From NCBI GenBank assembly GCA_944548615.1, contig OX155952.1, forward strand, positions 30,653,458 to 30,717,457: a stretch of 64,000 nucleotides of DNA, read 5' to 3'. The stretch comes from Micropterix aruncella (taxonomy: Eukaryota > Arthropoda > Insecta > Lepidoptera > Micropterigidae). Within the stretch, counting starts at the first letter, position 1. Every line of letters begins with the position of its first letter. The translations under genes and the position numbers were made by a program. Of the stretch, positions 23,801 to 35,800 are shown piece after piece. The notes under the pieces were generated by a model that had not been told where the DNA came from, did no database searches, and saw only the letters and a list, made by a program, of their open reading frames with translations.

Positions 23801-26800
23801 ACCAGATCCTGTGCCAGGTCATGTGCAGGTATGTAGCTGTGGTGTTTGCCCGTACCGAAAGATATCCAAAGCTCTTGGAGACCTAACTGCTTAAGGGCGA
23901 CGAAGTAGGATATGGCGATTATAACGATGTCGGAATCAACGGTGTGTATAACAATTGTTGTTGTTCCATTGATAGCCATATCTTTTGCATGCAAAATAAT
24001 GCGACCATCAGCCTCCTCGGAATTTACATTAGGCCCTGCTATCAGCGTCTCCGTTGGTTTGGATGATTTGATTTTAGGACCGATGTTGGTCACTATATGC
24101 ACTCCAATGCTCTCTTGAAGCGCGTAACATCCGATAAGTTTAAAAAGTTGTTCCTTATTCTGAGCATTCTTCAGGAAGTTAGACCAATTGCTCGGTTACT
24201 TGTGGTCTTCATGTACTTAACGACGAACTCCTTGACCCTTGTTGTCAAGAACCTGTTTCTTTAGAGACATGTCGGAGTAGAGATCCCAGGCAATGTCAAC
24301 TCTCCTCGCCTCCTTGTCCCTGTATTTTTCACGATGCTTTCACGGAACTCCTTGCGGCAGTACTGCCCAAATGTCTTGGAGCTACGTGGAGGATGACTGT
24401 GAACGAGGGCAGCTCCATCAAATATATTTCTGTTGCAAGATTCGGGGGGAGTGTTATTCTCAATTTTCTTTTTCAAAACCATGACGATATCAGACTTGTG
24501 GCATGTTCGCGTACTTCCCATAGACGATAAAGATGGTGAACAAGTCTGATTTTCGTAAGCAAAGAAGACATCTAGATCCAAGTGCCTATTCTGACATGAA
24601 ATGAATATTTTCGAGAATAGACTTATGCCCCACTTGAGAACCTTGACGGTTTCAAGTTGTTTTGAATTTTTTGGCTTCTTGAGAGTAGCAAAAATTCCGG
24701 TTTTCACTTTTTTTATTGGTTCAAATAAAGTAAATGTCTTTTTAACCAGCCTTTCTTCAACGAATGTCCTGTACAAATCCTTGCTATTTTTCTCCAGATA
24801 GGTTAATGTGCTAACAGCTTTGTTGTCTACAATTGTTCTTGTATCTATTACAATTAAATCAGTTGTTTGTTCTTGAAAAAAATTGCCAAACTCTTTAAAA
24901 CTTGTTTGGACTGCATGAACTTGTCGCAGAAATGTTTTCTGGAACGCAGGATATTGTTCGTGATGAAGCTCTTGAGAAGATTTATTAACGTTAATAAACT
25001 CTTCCAGGAGATGCATGACAGATGCATGACAGCTACATGAACAGATAACCAACGAGCGTAATTTGGGTGTCAAATAAGAAAAACCAGGGCACTGAACTAC
25101 TAACATGAAATCGGACAGGCAGGTCGCGCCCCCGCCCCCGCCCGGCACGAGCTTTGAGCGACCGAGAGTGAAATTTTGACAATTTCATACGTCAATCGAT
25201 TCACACGGCATTTTTTTTGGGTACATACTGTCAGATAAGTATATGTTAAGTATATATTTCTAAAAACTAGACAGTATGAGCTCGATAGCACTATTTTTTT
25301 TTAACTACAAAATCGATCTATTTTGAAGTTAAATACTGTTAAAGAAAAAAAAACTTACTTACAAATTTACTTTTTTACCAAAATTATTGACTTTTTGTAT
25401 AAAAGTGTCTCTAAATAACATAAGAAACAGATTCCCCGTACTCTTTTTATCCGAAAACGATACCAAACACGCCATAGCATGTGTAACTGGATCAGTTATA
25501 ATTTTTTTTTCGAAGCGCGGCGGGTGCAAACTCCCCCCCCCCCTCCCTCTCACCTGGATCAAAAATCCAGGTGGCTCCCCTTCTTAAATCCATCCTTTGA
25601 ACCTACATATCAAACCTGCCAAAGGAAATCTTTTGTTCACGAAACGCCGTATATTGCGTTTTTATGTCGTGTAGGACTGCGACTAATAATCGAGAAAGCT
25701 TCAGATTGGATTCTGGAGGTCGATTCGGTCGCGGGCTTGTAGATCATTTGACTCACTACGGCCACTTATTATGTGCTTCGATATTGCCGGATCCAAAGAA
25801 AAGGATACCGACAAGAAAACGTACATAATGCTGAAAAAAGTATATCAAAGGTGATCACTTAAAACGAATTCTAAATCCATTTCCTCAAGTTTGGAAATGG
25901 TTTTATCGTGCTTAAAATAGATTGTCCTCATAAAGAAGAATTGAGTAAAAACAAAGTTGATTTATTGTCAAACTAAAGTATAATTATAAATAGGATAGAA
26001 AACGAATTTACCGCGTAAAATTTGTAGCACCCGACGTTTCGGTGACGTTGCAGCCGCCGTTGGCAGGGTAGACTCATGTCCATGCAGACTAGTTTAAGCT
26101 TGCTAGTATCAAAATAGCAATAGAAGGAAATAGAGTAGGTTAATGTTGATATAATACAATATTGTCAGAAAATCTGATAAGATTAGATTTGCCTACATAA
26201 TCGCCAACACTCGATTACGTATTGTAAGAGGAATTGTAAACATTGATAGTGCGATGTTCAATAAATTTTGGCACGGGCATGGAGTTGCAATTCGATTTTT
26301 TTTTATTGACATAATCTATGTGTCACTTCGAATTCTCTATGCTATTCCAGACTGAGGATTTAAAAAAAGCTCTATGCTCTTGTTGGTATCTATGGTGTGT
26401 ACCAAACACTTCTGTTTGTGTCTTGGATCAGGCTTGAATCCCAACCCTGGTTATATCGAATAATTTCATTTTTCAACATATTTCCTATAACTGCAAAGTT
26501 GTGTACGAGAAATCATTTTTGTTTGCGTAATAAGGGTTTTAGTACTTGCATTCAGTTTTCCGGATTCACCTCGACGGCCCTGTATATTATATAAATTTAT
26601 AATATCGATGACTAATTATATTAGGTAACAAGAGGGAATTCATGAAGAAACGATATAGTTAGTATTTATTTACAAAGTCGACCAAAAAGTTGCAGCGCTG
26701 TTTTTTGCGCGCGGAGGCTGGCTTCCGATCGGTTAAGGACTTTGACACTATTTCAATTTTCTAATCTTTCATGATTATATTTATTCCAAAATTTTTTGAA

Positions 26801-29800
26801 CTATTGACTATTTTACTGACATTGACAGATACTAAATCAGATAATTTTGATAATCAGAGATGGATTATTATAATAAAACTTGTCACTATTTCTATAGTGC
26901 CATTTTTATTGTTATAATTTTATATTTGTAATTTGCCTATTCTATCCATATTTTTCCTTTATACCAGTTTCCGGAAAAGCTGATTCCAGGAGAGATGACA
27001 TCCTGTGGCCAGATTTTTCTCCAGCAGTTTTTTTTTTTGGGTTATTTAAAGAGTCGTGTCTACACTAATAATCCAAAGATAATGCTTCACTTAAAAGCCA
27101 ACATTAGAGAAGAAATGGCTGCTACCTAAACGCCTCTTTATCGACGAGTCTTTAAAAATTTCCATACTCACTTGGAAGAATGCCAAAATCGTGATGTTTG
27201 TCATTTAGAGGATATTATTTAAAAGTAAATTCCTGTAAATTAGCTATCTTGTGAATATTATTTTTCAATAAGAAATAGTTTTTTATATGTAGTTTTTTAA
27301 TGTTTACGAGTTCATGGCCCACCCTGTACTAGTTTTAAGTAAACACATTTAAGTAAGTACTACATTTAAGTAAATCTTGTAAAATCAATTGACAATACCA
27401 AGAGTAAGGATTCCTACCAACTGGCTTATTTTCTAAATAAATTACACCTTGGAATTTAAATTGTGCACAAAATTTTATGCGGTGATTCTATCTACCCAAT
27501 AAATAAAGCGTTTTATTATTATTAAATAGATCATAAAAAAATATTTTTTTTATTCATTAAGAAAGGTCCAAAAAAACTAATTAAATAATAAAGTATGGCA
27601 CACAAATAGTTTTGATTTTTTTTGAGATTTGATTTTATCGAATAAAAAAAATAAATATATTTTCACGATCTATTTACTTAATGGGTAGAATCACCCCTTA
27701 AAATATTGTGCGCGATTTAAATTCCAGGTGTATAGCAAATAGATACATTAATGTCAAAAATCAACGCGGAATCAAAATGCTTCTAAACACCCACTCAGAA
27801 AAAAAACTGAATGTCTGAAAGATGAACTGAAAAAATGCTATTCGCCGGTAACAAAGTCCTAAATCAACAAAAATCTTGTTCAGTCACTCACTTGTCTTGT
27901 GTTAACGAATTTAAACTAACCCTGCTTAAACTAACCAATAGGTAATAAATATTATTTTGTAATATATATATTTTTCACACACTCAGTAGATTTTTCCAAT
28001 AAATTAACCCTCCAACGGCGGGAGACGCTCAATGAGCTTTCAGCTCGATTTTGTATGCTATTATCGCGTTGCATATAATTTCTGTATTTCTGTATTTCTG
28101 TTGCTCTGTAATATCGACAGTCGCATTTTCCACGTTCTCGAGTCGCAGGGCTAACGGGAGTGGACAAGTTATAACCTGTATCGTAGAATATAGACCAAAT
28201 CAATAGGAAAATGGCCCGCGATTGGAGGGTTAATGTTCTTGATCACTATTTTATAAATTTGTTTTTTTTTTTAACAATAAATTTGGTCAGTAAAGTCACT
28301 TTTTTTATTGACTTGACTGCTGCCAGCCCAGAGTGTGGTATTGCGAATTTTCCCAGCGGCCCATACAGCCTAATAACTTTTGCATACATTTTCCAGGAAA
28401 ATATTAAGCCCACCCCATCCCCATTATTGTAATTTATTAAAATACACACTTTTCACTTTCAGCTCATTCAATTCTTGATGTCGCTCGTCCAGTCGTCGCG
28501 AAGTAACAACCAAAATCCTGGATTGAAGAGAAAATATCAGCTCATGATTAACAATGCTGCACATAATAATGATGAATTATTGAATGAACAGCATACCAAA
28601 CTGAGGAGGCTCAATGAAGATGTTTCCTTTAGTCCAGAGTCTGTCGTAGATGATATGGTAAGGGATATATATTGCTTCTAAGATCAATTTTAGCGACTTT
28701 GAGGATATCCTGAAAGTTGCTAAAATATTCAAAACATTTTACGTCTTTTGCTATTGCATATTGGATCCGGCAATATCAAAGCACGTAGTAAGTGGTGAAT
28801 CAATTGATCTACAAGCCCGCGTAGACTTCCACAAAAAGTTTCGCTGGAATCAGCCAGAATGATACTGGTCTGGGACACGGCAGTAGAACCATGTGCAATG
28901 TGGAACTGAAGAAGTCCCTCTTGCGAGGAGATTACAACAGCAACAGTATGCCTCATGCTTTGACCTTAACCCCTAGAGCCCCAATTGGCCGATATCGGCC
29001 ACAACACGATTCAGCGTGACGGCCCCTTTTTAATTCAATTTTAATTTAATTTGTTTTATTTTATTATGTTTTATTATGTTAATATGTTTTATTTTAATTA
29101 TGGGTACAGTGGTTTGGCAGTAATTAATGTTTTGGTGAGACAGTGTCCGAGGCCTGGTTAAATGCCAGAACGGCTGGACACCAGTTAGGGATTTTTGCTT
29201 TCCTCCTCCAGCGCACTTGAAGGTTATGTTGTATGACGGTGCGAGAGATGCTGAAATTTTATTTAAATGCCTTTCAGTATATTCAGAGGATAGTTCATGT
29301 TCAGCTAGACATATTCTATCTGGCTGCAAGGCGGCCTTAGATCAAGAACAGTACACTTACCGCCATGACAAAGTCCTTGCTGTTATTCTCGAAGTAATTA
29401 GCCTCTCGGTGGCTCATGCCAATAAGGGTCTGACAGTACCCTTCAAACTGCAAATACAGTTTGTGCGGGATGGCTCTTAACCCCTAGAGCCCCAATTGGC
29501 CGATATCGGCCACAACATGATTCAGCGTGACGGCCCCGTTTTAATTTTATTTTAATTTAATTTGTTTTATTTTATTATGTTAATATGTTTTATTTTAATT
29601 ATGGGTACAGTGGTTTGGCAGTAATTAATGTTTTGGTGAGACAGTGTCATTAATTTTTTTTACAAATTTTGTCAAAATTTTTTTGGGACATGAACTTGCC
29701 AATCGGCTGAGGGGCCGAGGCCTGAAGGGTTAAGGCAAAAAACATTCCACTACAACACCTTTCTCAATAATCGAGAAAGCTTCAGACTGGATTCTGGAGT

Positions 29801-32800
29801 CGATTCGGTCTCTAATCAGTATCAATTCCTTGAAAGTCTTGGATGCACAACGCTCCGTCCAGATATAACTCTTTACTTTCTGTTTCGGAAGATGGCCCTT
29901 ATTTGTAGAAGGAGTACAAATTAAATAAATACCATGATTTCGCAAATGCCATCAACCGGAACGGCTTCATTGTTCACCTTCTCGCAGTGGAAGTTAGCGC
30001 TCGTGGTCTGCCAGAAAAATCTCTGTTTCACCTCTTTAAAGATCTTGGTCTCTCTAGGAAAATAATCAACACTTCCTAAAAAAAATATCTAAAACTGCTA
30101 TTTTCTCATATCAAATTATATGGCTTCAAATTCTATGGTGAACGAACATGTGACAAGACATATTTTCTAAACCTACCGCAGCCGATCGTTAGTCCAGAGT
30201 CCACTGCTCACCCTCTAGAAAAGTAATAATAGTATTATGATGGGCCCGATTCCGGTCGGTGAATTTAATAGCAGTTCCTTTTGTCTTTGTAACTTCACTT
30301 TCCTTTATTATCTTGCAGAGTATTCCAGCACTTTTTTCACACAGTTTATAAGTAAATCTTTCCCAGATAATTTTGTAGTCGACATTTATGCAAATAGATT
30401 ACTGCATATTAATAATTCACTGCATTTGTGTTTTTTTCCTAAGGACGGTGGTCCCACAATACATGAATTGGCCGACCACGATTTATTTACTGAGGAAGAT
30501 GAAGATGAAGAACTCGATGACTCAGAAATTATAACAATCGAAATACCATCTGTGAGTCCTGCACGTCCGGTAAACTCTTCTAAATCAGATACGTCTGCCG
30601 CTGAGCCTGCTGTGGTACCGACAGCCCACCAAGAAATTTTGTTAGAAAATCTGGCAAACGCTTCCCAAGGTATTGTAACTCGATACATTTTTATTATTTT
30701 ATACACTGTCACAATTTGCAAGAAGTACTAAGACTAAGACCTCTACACTGTGCATTGCCTATATATTGAATTGGTTTGATGAATGCGATTTTTCCAAAGT
30801 CCTTTATTTAATTTTGACTCGGGAAATAAATAACTTTAAGAGTCATCTTTTATAAAATGCAGCGAACATTTATGCACATTATTTGTATTTATGGTGGTTT
30901 TGTGAATAAAGGAACATTCAAAGTGCTTCATCGCTCGTTATTACAGGATACAAATTAAGTGATTAATGTTCATAATTGTTTTATTGCAGATTACCAAACA
31001 CAATCCACCCTTGACGAAAACCATGATGCGAAACAACCAAAGAAATTACCAGGAAAAAAGATTTACGCTAAACCAATAAAAATAAAAAGGAGTTCATTGA
31101 ACTCTGACCTTTTATCAAATCCGAAGCCGAATGTACAAAACCAAGCTCAAAATATAACCGAAGGGCAAGTTACTTCACAACCTTCCTACAGCGTTCCTAC
31201 TGCTTCTGTGTTACCCAATAAAATATTCGCCGAGGAAGAAGAAGCAAACGCCTCAGATGCGGACCCCGAAACCATTGCAGCAGTGTCGACCCTACAAAAA
31301 GTCGCCTCAGATTACATCAATTGGCCAAATGGGCCATGCACAGACGAACACGTCAAGACGCAAATTGAAAACGCTACGAATTACCTGACGGCGATCACGA
31401 GTGGCAACTATGGCAATGCAGTGCCAGTTGAAATGACATGTGGCAAAAAAATGAAACACAAGAATAAACAGAAGGCAGATAAAAAAACCGCAGATCAACC
31501 TGTTGATAAAACTGAGACGGAGAATAATTGTCAGGATATGACGTTGGCTACTGTCGATAATGGCGAAAATCGAAAATTTGCTATGTGAGTATTAACATTC
31601 TATATATAATGAGTCGTTAAGTCATTAATGAGTCGTTTATTGCCTTGAAAATGCTTTTGGTAATTCCAAAGAATGCAACAAATAAAAGGGTTTTAGCAAA
31701 TTACATTGCCACAAAAAGTATGTAACAATTTACCCCATATACAGGATGAGCTTTAATTAACCGGCATCCTTGAAGGAGGTGAATCAGTATGAGTAAGTAA
31801 GCAACTTTTGTTAAAAAATTGGGGGAAATTCCAAAACATTTTTTTTTCCAAATTTGAAAATTTTGCTTGATGCGCCATTTAGCGGCAGGTAAAATATTGC
31901 TAATATTGTTTATTAGCGATATTTTACCCACTGCTAGATGGCGCTGCGCTCTCTATTCGCTTGACAAACTTTTATTTAACAGTAAAGTTCTAACAAAAAA
32001 ATTTTGATGTTGCTTACTTGCTCATACTGATTCACCCCCTTGAAGGATGCCTGTGAATTAACCCCTCGCGGCCCGCGGTTTGAATAAATAAATACAAACG
32101 GAGCTGCCATGGAATTCACCGACCGGAGTCGGGCCCATCATAATACTATTTTTACACTTCTGGGGGGTGAGCAGTGGATTCCGGACTTACGAACCGGCTG
32201 TGGTAGGTTTAGAACAGCTGTCTTGCCACATGTGAGCGTTCACCTTGCCACCCATTCACTCCCCCTTCGAAGCCATAGAATTTGAGATGCGCAAATCGCA
32301 GTTTTAGATAATTTTTCTAAGAAAGAGTTGATTATTTTTCTGGAAAGGCCAAGATCTTTAAAGAGGTGAAATAGAGATTTAGCTGGCAGGCCACGAGCGC
32401 CAACTTCCACCGCGTGAAGGTGAACAGTGAAGCCGTTCCGGGTTACGGCATTTGCAAGATCATGGTATTTATTTAATTTGTACTCGTGGTCTTTTGGGAT
32501 ATTTGATTCCCATGGAACAGTTAATTCTACAATAAGAGCCACCTTCCGAGATAGAGAGTAAAGAGTTATATCTGGACGGAGGGCTGTGCATCCGAGACTT
32601 TCAGGGAATTTATACTGCTTAGAGACCGAATCAACCTCCAGAATCCAATCTGTAGCTTTCTCGATTATTGAGAAAGGTTTTGTAGTTAAATGTTTTTTGC
32701 CTTTAGAGCCATCCCGCACAAACTGTATTGGGGGTTTGGAGGATACTGTCAAACCCTTGTTGGCACGAGCCACTGAGAGACTAATTACCTCGCGAATAAC

Positions 32801-35800
32801 AGCGAGAACTTTGTCATGGCGGTAAGTGTACCGTCCTTGATCTAAGGCCACCTTGCAGCCAGCTAGAATGTGTCTAGCTGTGCAAGGGGTATTGCTACAG
32901 AGGGGACAAGAACTATCCTCGGCAAAGCTCCAACGAGCGAGGTTACTGGGGTCTGGAAGTGTATGCTGAAAGGCATTCAAATAAAATTTCAGCATCTCTG
33001 GCGTCCAGTCATAGAGCATTACCTTCCAGTGCATTGGAGGCGGAATGCAAAAGTCCCCAATTGTTGTCCAATCATTCTGGCATTGAAGGCCAATAGCATG
33101 AGCCATACTCTTGCTGTCGTAATCTCCCCGCAAAAGAGACTTCTTCAAGTCCACGTCGCTCGTGGTTGTACTGCCATACCCCAGACCAGTGCCATTCTGG
33201 CTGATTCCAGTAAGGAACTTTTTGTGGAAGTCTACGCGGGCTTGTAGATCATTTGAATCACTACGGCCACTTATTACGTGCTTCGATATTGCCGGATCTT
33301 TGGAATTGCACAGAATCGAATTTTTGGTTATTCTGGAGTTGGCGTAGAGCAGAGAGGGCAGTTTAAGCGCTAGCCCAAAATTTTGTTTGGACCTGAAGAG
33401 AGTCGAGGGGTCAGCTGGTTTGGCTAAGGACAGCCAGGATTTTAAACTAGCTGTCACCAGCGCATCTAGACGGGACAGTTGGGTTTTGGTAAAATCGTAA
33501 ATAAGAAAGGGCCATGACAAATGTGACGTTAGATAATTGTCATAGATCCAGGCCTTACGAGGGCCAGAAATTAGCAAGGCATCTATTTTCGCCAGGCAAC
33601 TTTTGAAATGCTCTATAACATGATCGCCCGAGACGTCTTTTCCCTGATGGGTGATTTTTCTGCCGAGGAATTTGAAATGATTGTTTGGGTCTATAAGGGA
33701 GATATTAGAGCCCTTATAGACCAATTTGGGGTCATAGGATGTAAATTTTGTGCCCATGCGGGCGAGTCCAAGGCAAAAACATTTGGAGGGCTTCACTTTT
33801 ATACAGCCTGACCAGTCGCAGAAAAGCTCCACTTTCTGTAATAGCAGGGAAAGCTGCTTGGGGCTTCTGGTGATGAAAGTTAGGTCGTCGGCAAAAGCGA
33901 GGCACGACGAGGTGTATTGGCCGTCTGTTTTAAAACGGTAGCCCCACTTCTTGTCAAACTGGGTCAGGCTTTCCAGCAGTATATTAAAAACTATATTAAA
34001 AATCGTTGGGGAGAGGCAACAGCCCTGAAATAGTCCAATTGAATATGGTATAGAGCGGGTAGTCCATTCTTGCGTTTTAACATGGAAAGTCAGACAGTTG
34101 TAGTAGGAGGCTACAATGTCACGCACGACTGGTGGGAAGTTGTACCAGCGGAGTGCAAAGTGGAGGAGACTGTGTCGGACTGACCCAAAGGCATTCTCTA
34201 GGTCGAGCCAGCATACATTGATTTGGCGTTCGTGCTGTCTCGCATCCTTGATGGCAGCAGCCAGGAGAGAATTGTGCTCGAGGCAGCCCGAGACGCCGCG
34301 CATGAAGCCTTTTTGAACTGATACTCCAAGGTACTCATTCCGGTGCATGAATTCGCTCATCCTCGTGTGGACTATGCTAAAAAAGATTTTGGCCACAGTG
34401 TCTGTGAGAGCAATGGGCCGAGCGTCCTTTGGTCCGGTGCAAACTGGGACCTTCGGAATTAAGATGACTGTCGCTCGGCCAAAATTCTGTGGGACTACAC
34501 CGCTATTCCATATATTTCGGAAGATGGATCCTAAATATTGCAGAAGGCAGGGGCATTTTTTGTATACTAAATAGGGAATACCATCGGGACCCGGAGTAGA
34601 GCCCGACGGCTTCCTCTTTACTTGATTAAGAATCTCATCTAGTGATGGAGGTTGAGAAGCAAAAGCTACCGTAGGCAGGGGCGGAGGTGTAATGCCCGGC
34701 GGAGGGCTGTAATTATGGAGCCGCATTGGGTCCTCATACGTGGTCGAAAAGTATTCCGTGGCCATATCTTCCGGGATTTGGATTTTTCCCTTGGCGGCAG
34801 ACAAAACCGTTTTGCTGTAGTTTAAACGGTTTTTGTCGAACCGGGCTTCCTCTTTGGATTTGAGAAATGCTGCCTTGCGCTTGTCGTTTTGCGTTGCTAC
34901 GCTCTGTATGAGTTTTAGTATAGAGCGGTACGCGCGCGAGAAGTTGTGGCAGAGGGCTTTATCCCCGGCTTTCTTGGCTTCACGTAACTGGCGACGAAGT
35001 AGCCGCTTTTGCCTACGGAGCTTTGCCTTAAATGCGTTTTCTCTGTGAACCGGGTCGACATGGGTAGATTTTGGGTAAACACCCGAGAAGTATTCATGGA
35101 CCGCCACCTGGAAGGACGACAGCTGGACGCTGGCAGGGGCATTACGGTTCACAGAGTGGTCAAGAATAGAAGTTAAATTATTATTATGAAATTCCCAGTC
35201 CTCTTTCGCAAGTGAAGGGAATTTTAGAGGAGGGAAGGATACGATTTGCGCGGGTAGAGGAGACCGGTCGGGTGACAAACTGCGGGCAGATGTGGAGTCA
35301 AGGGACATGTGAGGTTCAACTCTGTCCGTGACTCCTTGCGACGGTTTAAGACACTGACGTGCAGCGTCGCTATCATCGTGCCCAGCAATGTGTTTTTTTA
35401 ACCATGCTAATCGTTTATATTGTTTCCCGCAGATAGGGCAAGCAAGGTCCGGTGTCGTTTTAGCCGTGTCGTTGTTTGGGGTTTCAACTGGGGTAGCGGG
35501 AATTCTCCCCCCCTGATAGGCCGCTTGGGGGCATATTTCCTTTTTTTTCTTTTTTGCTTTATATATAATCGGGTCTGGCTTGCAAGGCCATCGACCCGAT
35601 GCGTTCTTTCACGCCGTCCACCGTCTCTCCGGCTGTCACAACTCTTTCGTTGTTGTCATCCTGATGATCAGGGGGTTTACAATAAATACAAACGGAGCTG
35701 CCATGGAATTCACCGACCGGAGTCGGGCCCATCATAATACTATTTTTACACTTCTGGGGGGTGAGCAGTGGATTCCGGACTTACGAACCGGCTGTGGTAG

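Larger units (their letters stand above)
22206..25685. mobile_element. 3.48-kb DNA transposon with ~500-bp TIRs (Academ-like candidate)
   Basis: The left terminus TAGTCGCTGTTCTACG and right terminus (complement of TAGTCGCAGTCCTACA) begin long inverted repeats, about 22206-22735 and 25160-25685. The repeats share ACGGCGTTTCGTGAAC, a poly-G/poly-C run and TGTCTAGTTTTTAGAAATAT. The target triplet ata is duplicated (22203-22205 and 25686-25688) within an R2-like LINE whose sequence resumes exactly after it. Between the TIRs is a decayed minus-strand gene (23199-25100). A 3-bp duplication and an XPG-like nuclease fit Academ elements (family knowledge), but the assignment needs a search. Confidence 0.8.
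28750..30290 (+). mobile_element. Truncated R2-like LINE copy carrying two MITE insertions
   Basis: In plus orientation it follows the intact family from about residue 690 (GGATCCGGCAATATCAAAGC, ACAAGCCCGCGTAGACTTCC) through the CCHC and endonuclease regions to the 3' UTR (GATGGGCCCGATTCCGGTCG). Frameshifts and stops abound. Family A MITEs were inserted at 28966-29161 and 29477-29733. It lies in the intron between Hsf exons 3 and 4 and ends about 150 bp before exon 4. Confidence 0.85.
32086..35679 (-). mobile_element. R2-like non-LTR retrotransposon, tandem copy 1 (downstream), apparently full length
   Basis: A minus-strand element. Its 3' end (GGCAGCTCCGTTTGTATTTA) is near 32086; its 5' end is near 35629 plus a 50-bp leader or linker to 35679, where the 3' end of copy 2 begins. 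It contains an intact ORF, a C2H2 finger, RT, CCHC and a restriction-like endonuclease. There is no poly(A) tail. It lies antisense to Hsf in intron 5. Confidence 0.9.

Noticed and set aside
24293..24801. Plus-strand ORFs in the nuclease transposon
   Set aside because: Family-conserved blocks are all on the minus strand; the plus-strand frames are chance.
32586..34574. Plus-strand open frames across the R2-like elements
   Set aside because: They are shadows of the minus-strand polyprotein and recur identically in both copies.
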